Shown here piece by piece: positions 25,449 to 33,756 of a stretch of 59,151 bases of DNA; position 1 is the first letter of the stretch; each line of letters starts with the position of its first letter. The notes beneath the pieces were generated by a model, which was given only the letters and a program-made list of their open reading frames with translations, was not told where the DNA came from and ran no database searches. Source of the stretch: a virus; IMG/VR virus record IMGVR_UViG_3300048837_000495, positions 1-59,151 of that record, one strand, 5' to 3'. A program made the translations under genes and the position numbers.

Positions 25449-26558
25449 ATGGCAGCTCTGCTTGAAGATCGCGCAAAAGTACAATTCCCGTTGATGAGCC
25501 TTGGCTCGGCTCTTGGACTCACACAGCGGCCCGCCGCTATGCCTATCGTGGCTGAAAATACCCCAATCGTAAGTGCGACCACCCCTGCCCCGGCTGCTGC
25601 GGCTACTCCCCCCGGCCAAAGCCAAGGGGCAGTGGGTTTTCGTCCTCGTCCGGTTCTGCTTGGCGCCCCCGGCGGTGTTATGCGCGTTGACAACTTCCGG
25701 CAAGACCGGCCGCTTAAAGCGAGTATGCAAGCTATCGACGACACTATCGCCGGTGGCGTTGTGCCGACTTCCGAGCAGGCTTCGCAAATCACCGGACTTC
25801 GCCGCCAAGCTGGTTTCTTGCGCGGCGGGACGGACAGAGTTCCTGTCGGACCGGACGGACTCCCCATTTCTGGCCGAGGAGCGAGGTACTCAATCACGGC
25901 AGCGCCCGACGTAGCCGCACGGTTTACTGACGCGGTAGCTCCTGGAGAATACGGCCCCGAGGCAATGGCAGCAAGAGGGCTCCAGCGGCAGCAGTTTTTG
26001 GAGCGCAACGCCGCCCGCCCAGTCATGGCCGCCGCCCCGCAGCCGCTCCCGGCCCCGCAGTCTCTTGGTGAAGCGTTCGTGCGCCGAGGGGCCTTGCGGG
26101 AAATTGAGAGCGCTCGACAGGGCGCGAAGACCGAGGCCGAGATTACCGGGTTCCGTATGAACGCGGCGAACGCCGCGGAGCAGAACCGCATTGCCGCCGA
26201 AAGGAACCTCATCGCCGCTGGGAGCGAAGCGTCGGCCGCAGGTATGCGCCAGTCGCAGATGGACCTCAATGCCGCCCTTGCTCGTAAGTCCGATGCCGAG
26301 GCCGCTGCTGGGAAGTACGTCCGGCTCAAGCGGCAAGTTCCTTCGGGAGAGATTGACCCGCTTACGAACGAACCGATCATGCGCACCGAGGAGTTCCTCT
26401 ACGACCAGGCGACGAAACAGTTCATCGAGCCGAACGCCACGACTGGTGGCGCTGCACAGCCGAACGCTTTACCAGCCGTGAATACCAGGGTGGTCGGCAA
26501 GTATTATGACCTTCCGCAAGGTCGGTTTAAGTGGACCGCAAAAGGGTGGGAGAAATAA
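25449..26558 (+). CDS. internal virion protein, putative
   Basis: 369 residues behind its own promoter and a good ribosome site. Pro/Ala-rich N-terminal third (residues about 20-70, with a P-x-A-A-A-T-P-P-G linker), a helical middle with long charged segments (RREIESARQGAKTEAEI..., NAAEQNRIAAERNLIAAGSEASAAG), and a C-terminus ending RVVGKYYDLPQGRFKWTAKGWEK. The long helical content and its neighbours suggest a protein ejected with DNA. No catalytic motif seen. It overlaps the next gene by 1 bp. Confidence 0.55.
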   Translation: MAALLEDRAKVQFPLMSLGSALGLTQRPAAMPIVAENTPIVSATTPAPAAAATPPGQSQGAVGFRPRPVLLGAPGGVMRVDNFRQDRPLKASMQAIDDTIAGGVVPTSEQASQITGLRRQAGFLRGGTDRVPVGPDGLPISGRGARYSITAAPDVAARFTDAVAPGEYGPEAMAARGLQRQQFLERNAARPVMAAAPQPLPAPQSLGEAFVRRGALREIESARQGAKTEAEITGFRMNAANAAEQNRIAAERNLIAAGSEASAAGMRQSQMDLNAALARKSDAEAAAGKYVRLKRQVPSGEIDPLTNEPIMRTEEFLYDQATKQFIEPNATTGGAAQPNALPAVNTRVVGKYYDLPQGRFKWTAKGWEK

Positions 26559-28630
26559 TGGCTTACTCTGACGACGAGCTTCTAAACCTTCCGCCGGTAT
26601 CCGGCCCGCTCTCCGATGACGATCTGCTCGCGCTGCCGCCTGCGCCGAAACAGCCTCCAGTAGACCAAAACACCGGAACCACCGGTGACCTCGCCACCTC
26701 GGTCAAGCGCGGCATCCTGGACCTACCCGGCGTCGTTACTGGCCTTGCCGACCTGCCGTTCGCTCTTGCCGCCGGTATCCGCCCAGTGTCCACCGCCACC
26801 GAGTGGCTTGGAGAAAAGACCGGGTTCCGCCCCGGTAAATGGGCCGACGAGGCGAAGCAGGAGTACAGCCCCGGTTACCAGCAGGCGCAGCAGGAAATCG
26901 ATCAAGCCTGGGACGACCCGAATACTTCCGCCGTGGACGTGGCCAAGGCTTATGTCCGCAACCCTGCCTATGTCGCCAACGCGGTGGCCGAGTCGGTTCC
27001 GTCCATGCTGGCGGGTGGGCTTGCTGGAAGGGCGATCATGGGGGCCGGGGCCGTTGCCCAGGCCGTACCGGCGGTTGTCGGAGCCGAGGGTGCCGCCTCT
27101 CGCATCATCCCGCAGATGGTCGGTTATCTTGAGCGCAAGCTCGGAGAGAAGGCTGCCGCGGCCGTAGCCGGCGGAACCGGTGAGGGTTTGGTCCAGGCTG
27201 GGTCGGCTATGAACGAAGCGACCGGCGAAGACCAGCGGAAGAACGCCGTTGCCGCCCTTGGGTCCGGGCTGGTCGACGCGATCATCGGTGCTGGTGCAGG
27301 GTCTGTTGCCCAGAAGCTCGGTTTTGAGACGATCGAAACGGCCATGGCAAAAGGGTTCAACCGGATGATCGCCGACGAGGTCGACACCGCGGCGAAACTC
27401 GGTCAGCGCGTTGTTGCCAAAGGCACCCGCATGGCTGGTGGTGCCGTGGCCGAGGGTATTCTCCAGGAACTTCCGCAGAGCGCTCAGGAGCAGGTATGGG
27501 CGAACTACGCTGCTGGTAAGGATCTCTGGAACGGTGTGCCTCGTAGCGCGGTCGAGGGGGCCTTGGCCGGAATGGTAATGGGTGCTGGCGCCAACGTCGT
27601 CACCCCCGACCAAGCGAAAGCCAACGCGGCCCGCGACAAGGTCCAGAGCCAAACGCTGACCAACATCACGAAACTCCCGGTAACCGTAGAGAACGGCGTT
27701 GCCACCGTGCAAGCAGACCAGCCGTTCACCATGCCGGCGGCAGATCTCGCCGAGCATTTCGTAAGCGGTGGGACGCTTGAGACACTTCCGAAGCAACTCT
27801 GGTTTGGTGAGCGTGCTCAGTTCCAAGGGCAGGAAGCCCTCGCCCCGCAACCCGTAACGACGCAAGCTGACATTGCCTCCGCGCTTGACCGGGCCGAGTC
27901 CGACATTGCCTGGGAACAGCAGACTGAAACCGCACTTGCTCAGGCGCGAAAGAGGAACCTTCCGCAGGACACAAACCGGGCGATCGACGCGGCCATGCAG
28001 GAGTATGAGCCGGCGTTGCCCACCGGCACCAGAGCACCTGTGGCGCCTGCGCCAGAACCGACACCGGAAGTAATTACCAATGAAGGGCAGCCGTTCGCCT
28101 CTGCCAGCGCGGCAAAAGGCGCGGCGGCTAAGACCGGCAGCGCTACCTACGAAATCATCCCGCAGGGCGAAGGCTTTATTGCGCAGCGGATTGATGCCGA
28201 CCTCACCCAAGCGATCACCAAACAGGGTGGCACTGGATTTGCTACGGCGAAGGCATTGCAGCAAGTTGCTGCGAGAAACAAGATCGACCTCACCGGCTAC
28301 CGGGTAGCCGAAACGAATCGCGGGTTCATTGCTGTACCGCTCGAGAGTGCCCCCCAAGCCTCTGCGACCGCAGCGTCTTCTGCACCGGCGAGCTCACCCC
28401 GAGGGGCCGCTTCTTTGTTCTCGTCCGAGCAGGAAGCGAATTTGTTAAATACTGTTGCAGAGTCTACAGAATCGGGCTATACTGACGATGAGCTTACGTC
28501 AGTTACTGCGGTAACGTTTACACCTGGTTTTTTGGACGGAGTTACTCCAGAAAATGCAAAACAAGCGTTGGATGTTATTGACGAGGACATTGCTCTGTAC
28601 GAACAAATTCGTAAGTGTGTGAGCGGCTGA
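26558..28630 (+). CDS. internal virion/ejection protein with glycine-rich hydrophobic segments
   Basis: 690 residues from the ATG at 26558. The N-terminus holds a short duplication (DDELLNLPPVSG / DDDLLALPPAPK). Residues about 145-280 include three Gly/Ala-rich hydrophobic helices (SMLAGGLAGRAIMGAGAVAQAV, LGSGLVDAIIGAGAGSVAQ, then EGALAGMVMGAGANVV), able to insert in a membrane. The C-terminal part has two related copies of a small module (GQPFASASAAKGAAAKTGS... and GGTGFATAKALQQVAARNKI). This fits a pore-forming ejection protein. Overlaps both neighbours by 1 bp. Confidence 0.6.
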   Translation: MAYSDDELLNLPPVSGPLSDDDLLALPPAPKQPPVDQNTGTTGDLATSVKRGILDLPGVVTGLADLPFALAAGIRPVSTATEWLGEKTGFRPGKWADEAKQEYSPGYQQAQQEIDQAWDDPNTSAVDVAKAYVRNPAYVANAVAESVPSMLAGGLAGRAIMGAGAVAQAVPAVVGAEGAASRIIPQMVGYLERKLGEKAAAAVAGGTGEGLVQAGSAMNEATGEDQRKNAVAALGSGLVDAIIGAGAGSVAQKLGFETIETAMAKGFNRMIADEVDTAAKLGQRVVAKGTRMAGGAVAEGILQELPQSAQEQVWANYAAGKDLWNGVPRSAVEGALAGMVMGAGANVVTPDQAKANAARDKVQSQTLTNITKLPVTVENGVATVQADQPFTMPAADLAEHFVSGGTLETLPKQLWFGERAQFQGQEALAPQPVTTQADIASALDRAESDIAWEQQTETALAQARKRNLPQDTNRAIDAAMQEYEPALPTGTRAPVAPAPEPTPEVITNEGQPFASASAAKGAAAKTGSATYEIIPQGEGFIAQRIDADLTQAITKQGGTGFATAKALQQVAARNKIDLTGYRVAETNRGFIAVPLESAPQASATAASSAPASSPRGAASLFSSEQEANLLNTVAESTESGYTDDELTSVTAVTFTPGFLDGVTPENAKQALDVIDEDIALYEQIRKCVSG

Positions 28631-28974
28631 TGAAACTAACACCACAACGGGCAGCGGAACTAAGACGGCGCGGTGTAAAAGTCGATATGTCTAAGGTTGT
28701 CCGTGAACCACCTCCGGAGTCTCAACAGCCCGCTACAAAATCGCAACCCGCCGAGTTGACGCCGGAGAAGCCGGCTGCGTTTGATGCCGTCCCGCATCTT
28801 CTTGAAATCGCCAAAGCCAGCGAAGCTAACGCCAAGGCTATCATAGCCCAGCAGTCCGCCGTGGTGGAAGCGCTGCGTGAGATGACAAAACCTAAGCCAA
28901 AGAAGCAATACGTTAGCGTTGTTCATCGCGGCAAAGACGGCAAAATAAGCAAAGTAGACACGAAAGAGGTTTAG
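28630..28974 (+). CDS. hypothetical protein, Lys/Pro-rich
   Basis: 114 residues from the ATG that overlaps the upstream stop. N-terminal basic helix (KLTPQRAAELRRRGVKVDMSKVV), Pro/Gln-rich linker (EPPPESQQPATKSQPAELTPEKP), then a helix with many Lys and a basic beta end (KPKKQYVSVVHRGKDGKISKVD). The overall layout resembles small head- or tail-completion and chaperone-like proteins found near fibre genes. No family recognised. Confidence 0.55.
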   Translation: MKLTPQRAAELRRRGVKVDMSKVVREPPPESQQPATKSQPAELTPEKPAAFDAVPHLLEIAKASEANAKAIIAQQSAVVEALREMTKPKPKKQYVSVVHRGKDGKISKVDTKEV

Positions 28975-28975
28975 C

Positions 28976-29278
28976 GTGAAAACCTACGCAGTAATCGACA
29001 CCGCCACCGGGCAGCTCGTCTCGGTATCCACTGAGCCTCCAGATGCTCCCAAGAGCAGGATACTCACCCGCCTGGCCTTTATGCGCCGGTTCACGGATGC
29101 TGAGTTAGCGACCATCTATACCGCCGAATCTCAGTCAGTGCAGCTCAAGGTGTGGATGGATAAATTCAGGGTTGCCGAAGAGATCTCGCTTGACGACCCA
29201 GAGATTATCGCGGGAGTGAACGGACTGGAGCAGATGGGGGTTCTTTCAGTAGGTAGGGCGGCGGAGGTGCTTGAGTAA
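28976..29278 (+). CDS. hypothetical virion-module protein
   Basis: 100 residues from a GTG 1 bp after the preceding stop. It begins KTYAVIDTATGQLVSVSTEPPDAP, then LTRLAFMRRFTDAELATIYTAESQSVQLKVWMDKFRVAEEISLDDPEIIAGVNGLEQMGVLSVGRAAEVLE. The second part is the well-conserved pattern of a small phage protein found near fibre genes (RFTDAELxxI...LDDPxxxxGVxxLExxGLLxxGRAxEIL). Function unknown; a fibre assembly factor is one possibility. Confidence 0.65.
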   Translation: MKTYAVIDTATGQLVSVSTEPPDAPKSRILTRLAFMRRFTDAELATIYTAESQSVQLKVWMDKFRVAEEISLDDPEIIAGVNGLEQMGVLSVGRAAEVLE

Positions 29279-31506
29279 TGGCGTATATTGCGTCGAGTTT
29301 GCAGACGGCTGAATCCGCCGCTTCAACAACTTATACTGTCGAGTTGCCTACTCATGCAACGGGAGACTTGTTGCTTGCTCTTGTTGTGCAGGATGGTGGA
29401 GGGACAACTATCACGGCTCCATTAGGATGGACCATTATCGGCACTCAGGCGCAGGTGGGTGCTACCCGTGGGTTGTGGGCATACAAAATAGCCGAGTCAT
29501 CGTCGGAAACAGATCCTCAGTTTACCGGGGCGAATGAAGAATGGGCTGGTTTGGCACTCACTGTAAAAGATGCGGACGAAACAACCCCAATCGGTACTAC
29601 AAGCGGAGCGGATTTCCTCCGCACGGACATAAGTACCGTTTCCACCTCATGGGAAATGGGCGCTCTAACAATCGCAACAGATGAGTGTTTAGTTCTATAC
29701 TCATGCACTTACGATTTCCCTATGAGCGGGTATGTAAATTCGTCAGACGTTACTGTGCTAGACAGAAGCGCTAATAGTAATGCTGGCCTAATCGTTGCAT
29801 ACACTCAAATGCAATCTGCCGGTGCTGCGCCGCAGCCAACGTTTCTTTTCACCAACAGTGATGCCGGGAGCCTGTGGGCAATAGCAGTACGCAATAAGCT
29901 AAATGGATCTTTACAGCCGATGGCTCGGATAACAAACAGAGAGGTTATAAACTACTATGGAAACTTTGGTACAGCGCACAGTAGCACCTTGTCATGGCAG
30001 GCCCCTAGCACATTCGCAACGGCAATAAACGGCATAAACTGCACATCTGTATCCGCGTCCGTGTCTTCTAACTCATCCGCAGCAGGTTGGTCTTACGGTA
30101 ACTCTCACGCTATAAGCACAGCCGAAATAACTGCGGGTCAATGGGCTGGGGCTTGGCACGAGATAGACGAAACAGATTTTACTGGTAAGTTGTTTGCAAT
30201 CGCTCACGTTTTGGGAACTGGAACTCCAGTTAGTACGGAAGGGCATATTATAGCTTTTACAGATGGGACGAACTGGGCCGCGTTTAATATTTGGCGCAAA
30301 GGAATGCGGCAGTTATCGCCTAATGTGTTCTTTATTGATTGTGTTAACGCTACTCCATACGCTTCATCTGGCTCTATTAATTGGGGCGGCATAACTGGTC
30401 TTGGTTATTTTTACCACCGTGTATCAGCTGGGACATCCGCTGTGCTGAATTATATCCGTTCCGCAGAATTGTGGGAGGGGCCGCTGATACTGACAGGTGG
30501 CGGTCCTGGCCGTCCCGCGACAATGTCTGATTTCATCAATGGGATAAACGCCGCGTGGGGGCTAAATCCACAATATTCTCTTATAGCCGGGATAGGCCAG
30601 TGTTTGACGTCTCTTCCGGTGCAGATTGGTGATGGAACAAATAAAACTTATTTCTCAAGCTCGGGTGTATCGCTAGAATTTCCTAAAACATTCACACTTT
30701 CTTCGGCAGAGCAGCAGAATAACTGGAATGTTCCAGCCGGTGGGGTTTCCATCAAAGTGAAAGCCGGGGCGAGCGACACTGTTTCTTTGGCATCTTCAAT
30801 AATGCAGACACAAGTTGAGTTTGATTTTACTCTCGACCCAACATCGTCAACTTCGGCAGCGTATGATTTTTCTGGATGGTCTTGTATTGGGTTTGATCCA
30901 GAATGGAAGACGGGCATTACCTGCAACTCAGCAATTTTTGCAAGTTGCGCCGAGATCGACGGTAAGGCCGCAACGTTCTCCTCTTGCATCTTCAAGCAGG
31001 CCAAGGAAAACCATGCACTTGCTCTCGATGCCGGGGCATCTGTTGCTGGTTCATCGTTCATCAAAGGGAGCGATACCTATGCCTTGAAACTCCGCGAAGC
31101 TGGGACCTACACGCTTAACGGAGCAACATTCACCGGCTACACCACTCCGATCAAGATCACCGCAACTACTGGAACAGTCACTCTCACGCTGGCAGCAGGG
31201 CAAGCGGAGCCGGCCTATAGCAGCGATGGGGCGACGGTTGTCTATGAGCAGCCGCAACAGACCATCACAGTGCTCGGCCTTGTCACTGGTAGTCGTGTAA
31301 AAATATCTCGTGTTGACACCGGCGAAATCATCTATACCGGGGTTGAGTCTGACGGCCATATAGTCACCCCAGCCATCACCTATAACGGCCTGGTTGAGAT
31401 CGAGGTACGTAATGCCTCTGGCACTCCAGCATATAAACCTTGGGTAACACGAACAACTATGAGCGGCTCATCCGTCTCTTTAACCGCCACTCAGGAGGTT
31501 GACTAA
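29278..31506 (+). CDS. tail fibre-like protein
   Basis: 742 residues, beta-rich. N-terminal AYIASSLQTAESAAST... repeats the pattern of a carbohydrate-binding or collagen-like fibre head domain. A right-handed beta-helix-like stretch lies at about 555-645 (TCNSAIFASCAEIDGKAATFSSCIF..., ALDAGASVAGSSFIKGS, LREAGTYTLNGATFTGY). The last about 65 residues (VRNASGTPAYKPWVTRTTMSGSSVSLTA) match the C-terminus of the next gene. AT content is higher in the first two thirds (29.3-31.0 kb) than in the neighbours, suggesting acquisition of the receptor-binding part by recombination. Confidence 0.65.
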   Translation: MAYIASSLQTAESAASTTYTVELPTHATGDLLLALVVQDGGGTTITAPLGWTIIGTQAQVGATRGLWAYKIAESSSETDPQFTGANEEWAGLALTVKDADETTPIGTTSGADFLRTDISTVSTSWEMGALTIATDECLVLYSCTYDFPMSGYVNSSDVTVLDRSANSNAGLIVAYTQMQSAGAAPQPTFLFTNSDAGSLWAIAVRNKLNGSLQPMARITNREVINYYGNFGTAHSSTLSWQAPSTFATAINGINCTSVSASVSSNSSAAGWSYGNSHAISTAEITAGQWAGAWHEIDETDFTGKLFAIAHVLGTGTPVSTEGHIIAFTDGTNWAAFNIWRKGMRQLSPNVFFIDCVNATPYASSGSINWGGITGLGYFYHRVSAGTSAVLNYIRSAELWEGPLILTGGGPGRPATMSDFINGINAAWGLNPQYSLIAGIGQCLTSLPVQIGDGTNKTYFSSSGVSLEFPKTFTLSSAEQQNNWNVPAGGVSIKVKAGASDTVSLASSIMQTQVEFDFTLDPTSSTSAAYDFSGWSCIGFDPEWKTGITCNSAIFASCAEIDGKAATFSSCIFKQAKENHALALDAGASVAGSSFIKGSDTYALKLREAGTYTLNGATFTGYTTPIKITATTGTVTLTLAAGQAEPAYSSDGATVVYEQPQQTITVLGLVTGSRVKISRVDTGEIIYTGVESDGHIVTPAITYNGLVEIEVRNASGTPAYKPWVTRTTMSGSSVSLTATQEVD

Positions 31507-32933
31507 TGGCTATAGGCGACGACTTTGAAGTTCAAGCGGATAAGGACATCCGCCACGTATCAGGTAGCACTGTATACACCGTGCTCGACCTCCATGCTTG
31601 GCTGCAAGATCTTGCCGACGATGCTGCGGCGAGCGGGGATGATAACGTCTCGATTACCACGGCAAACCCGTCGAGACTAGATGGCCCAAGAAGCGCCGAC
31701 AAGCCTATGTTCTTGAACCTTATCAACGGGTTCAACATTGACGATACGGCGGCTCAGTATCTCAAGTTTGGCAGCATCTCGCAGGATGGTGGAGACGATC
31801 TCTACACCGGGGTGAAGTCAATCGGCTCTCCGCTGGTAGCAGACTCCCCGGTCTACATCGTCCAGAATGGCAGCAAGCTGACGAAGTATTGGGCCGATGG
31901 GCATATCCAGATCCTCGTCAAGGCCAAGTCCGGCGGAACCGAGATTGATAGCGGAGATATCCGTGCCTATTCCCGCAAGTACGGGCAAAGCTACAGTGAC
32001 TTCGCCGCCGATCTATCCCCCGGTGGTGAGCAACCGGTGGCTATCTCCACTGCGCTTACCGACTGGACGACGCTTTCTCTTGCGGAAGCCCAGGCATTAT
32101 CGAGCAAGGTCACCATCACCATCGGAGACTCAAGCCACGACACCGGGGACGGCAACGGGTCGAAGCTCTACAAAGGCACCATCACTCTCTCCGGTGGCTG
32201 CACCATTGCAGAGGCCGCTCAGTACTGCCAGGCCATCTGCGACCAGGATAGCACGACGACCATCAATGGGGTGCTCGGGTGGAAGTATCGGGCGCTCGAC
32301 GCAAGCTACACGCCGAACTCTGCCGCACCTTTCGGCGCAGTGGCTGGTGGCAAGTGGTTCGTCGCGCAGGGGTGGTGGGTCGAGGGCGCCTTGGCCGCCG
32401 ATTCCCAAGCGTACCAGATGACCAGTCATGACGGGACGACGATTGCCAATCCGGTCATCACCGCAGTCTCTGTCGGCTCCCTGGTCGTCGGAGCAAGGGT
32501 TCTTGCGGGCAGGGATGATGGGTCTGGCGGATTCGTCGATGACGAGTACACGCTCGCCGGGGAGCACGGTACTGCCTTGACCGAGGTAGTAGTTAACGAG
32601 TCAATCAAAGCCGACACACCTACTTCAGGGTTCATCAGGATAGGCGGGGTGCCGTTCTCCTATTCAGGATATACCTCTGGAACGAAAACCTTCACGCTCA
32701 CCGGGGCGCTCGGGCAGACATTTGCTGATGATACGCCATGCTGGGTTCCGTTCCTCGATCTTGTTGCCGACGCCACGGAGGAGACAAGCGCGAATTTCAG
32801 TTTCTCCAGTAACTTCACGGCAAGGGTCAGGGTGCGTAAAGGAGGATCGCCAAGCTACAAGCCTTTTGAGACGACATTCAGTGTCACCAGTGCAGGCGGT
32901 TCCGTCAACGCCATCCTCGATAGCGACGAGTAA
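31506..32933 (+). CDS. fibre-like virion protein
   Basis: 475 residues. The segment AIGDDFEVQADKDIRHVSGSTVYTVLDLHAWLQDLADDAAASGDDNVSI and FLNLINGFNIDDTAAQYLKFGSISQDGG, then YTGVKSIGSPLVADSPVYIVQNG, is a pattern of phage virion proteins of unknown exact role. The C-terminal VRVRKGGSPSYKPFETTFSVTSAGGSVNA resembles that of the upstream fibre-like gene, so they share a C-terminal domain, perhaps used for trimerisation or as a common docking module. The GC content returns to the genome norm. Confidence 0.65.
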   Translation: MAIGDDFEVQADKDIRHVSGSTVYTVLDLHAWLQDLADDAAASGDDNVSITTANPSRLDGPRSADKPMFLNLINGFNIDDTAAQYLKFGSISQDGGDDLYTGVKSIGSPLVADSPVYIVQNGSKLTKYWADGHIQILVKAKSGGTEIDSGDIRAYSRKYGQSYSDFAADLSPGGEQPVAISTALTDWTTLSLAEAQALSSKVTITIGDSSHDTGDGNGSKLYKGTITLSGGCTIAEAAQYCQAICDQDSTTTINGVLGWKYRALDASYTPNSAAPFGAVAGGKWFVAQGWWVEGALAADSQAYQMTSHDGTTIANPVITAVSVGSLVVGARVLAGRDDGSGGFVDDEYTLAGEHGTALTEVVVNESIKADTPTSGFIRIGGVPFSYSGYTSGTKTFTLTGALGQTFADDTPCWVPFLDLVADATEETSANFSFSSNFTARVRVRKGGSPSYKPFETTFSVTSAGGSVNAILDSDE

Positions 32934-32936
32934 GCC

Positions 32937-33521
32937 ATGGCCCTGACCCTGGACTATATCAACCGGATCGTCCATAGCGACGCCAGTATCACTGACGGGG
33001 TGGCTTTCCATGCCGACCTGCGGGACATCGAGGCGTCGATGTTTGGCATACTCTATCCGGTGATTCACACCTATGCGGCTATCGATATCGGTGGAGGGGC
33101 AATCTTCCCCGCCATTGCGTTTATCAACGGCTGGACTTTGCAGTTTCCGGCGGGGACGTTCAATATCTCAGGATTCAACCTCGACGCCGACATTAATCCG
33201 GTAAATGATTGCTATGTCGAGCGTATGCAGAGTGCAGCCTATGCCGTAACGGCGGTGGGAGGCACAGGGCTGTCGTCGTCGGATATCGAGGCGGTGGCCG
33301 ATGCGGTGAGAGCGGAACTCGGGCTCGAGCTCGGCATCATCGAGTATCTCAAAAAGGTCGTCAAAAACAAGCGCGAGATCACCTCGGAGAAGACCCTGGT
33401 GGTCTACGATGACGACGGAGTGACGCCAATCCTCGATAAGGCCCTAAAGGACAAGGACGGCGCGGCAATCGCTGACCTGGCAAGCGGGGTGTTGGCGCAG
33501 GAGATCGCCTCCAGTGTTTAA
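32937..33521 (+). CDS. virion protein, unknown
   Basis: 194 residues. It starts ALTLDYINRIVHSDASITDGVAFHADLRDIEASMFGILYPVIHTYAAIDIGGGAIFPAIAFINGWTLQFPAGTFNISGFNLDADINPVND, a pattern frequently following the fibre protein above in related phages. The C-terminal part is helical then beta (EAVADAVRAELGLELGIIEYLKKVVKNKREITSEKTLVVYDDDG). DGVTPILDK resembles a fibre-tip closing motif. Overlaps the next start by 8 bp. Confidence 0.65.
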   Translation: MALTLDYINRIVHSDASITDGVAFHADLRDIEASMFGILYPVIHTYAAIDIGGGAIFPAIAFINGWTLQFPAGTFNISGFNLDADINPVNDCYVERMQSAAYAVTAVGGTGLSSSDIEAVADAVRAELGLELGIIEYLKKVVKNKREITSEKTLVVYDDDGVTPILDKALKDKDGAAIADLASGVLAQEIASSV

Positions 33522-33756
33522 TCTTCTCCCCGGAGGTGGTCTAGGTTTCGCCGGCTCGAAGGAGATCGCCTTCGGCCTTGGCGCGGTGACCGCTATAGAG
33601 GTACCTATTACTCCTCCGCCAATATTTTCTGGAGGCGGTGGCGGCTGGGGTGGCAGCTATTATAGAGAAACTGCGTTAGTATACGACAACGCTTATTCAC
33701 GCGACGACGAGGAAATCCTAGAGCTTCTTTCCATACTTTTTCAGGTGATTGAATGA
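33514..33756 (+). CDS. small glycine-rich protein
   Basis: 80 residues from a GTG 8 bp inside the preceding gene (AGGAG about 8 bp upstream). Hydrophobic N-terminal half (FNLLPGGGLGFAGSKEIAFGLGAVTAIEVPITPPPIF), a Gly-rich linker (SGGGGGWGGSYY) and an acidic end (DDEEILELLSILFQVIE). Ends 4 bp into the next gene. Its small size and coupling suggest a chaperone or tip protein for the fibres; not recognised. Confidence 0.5.
   Translation: MFNLLPGGGLGFAGSKEIAFGLGAVTAIEVPITPPPIFSGGGGGWGGSYYRETALVYDNAYSRDDEEILELLSILFQVIE

Noticed and set aside
26723-28357. 544-codon minus-strand frame opposite the internal virion protein
   Set aside because: Antisense shadow; no ribosome site, and the plus-strand gene is in a coupled operon.
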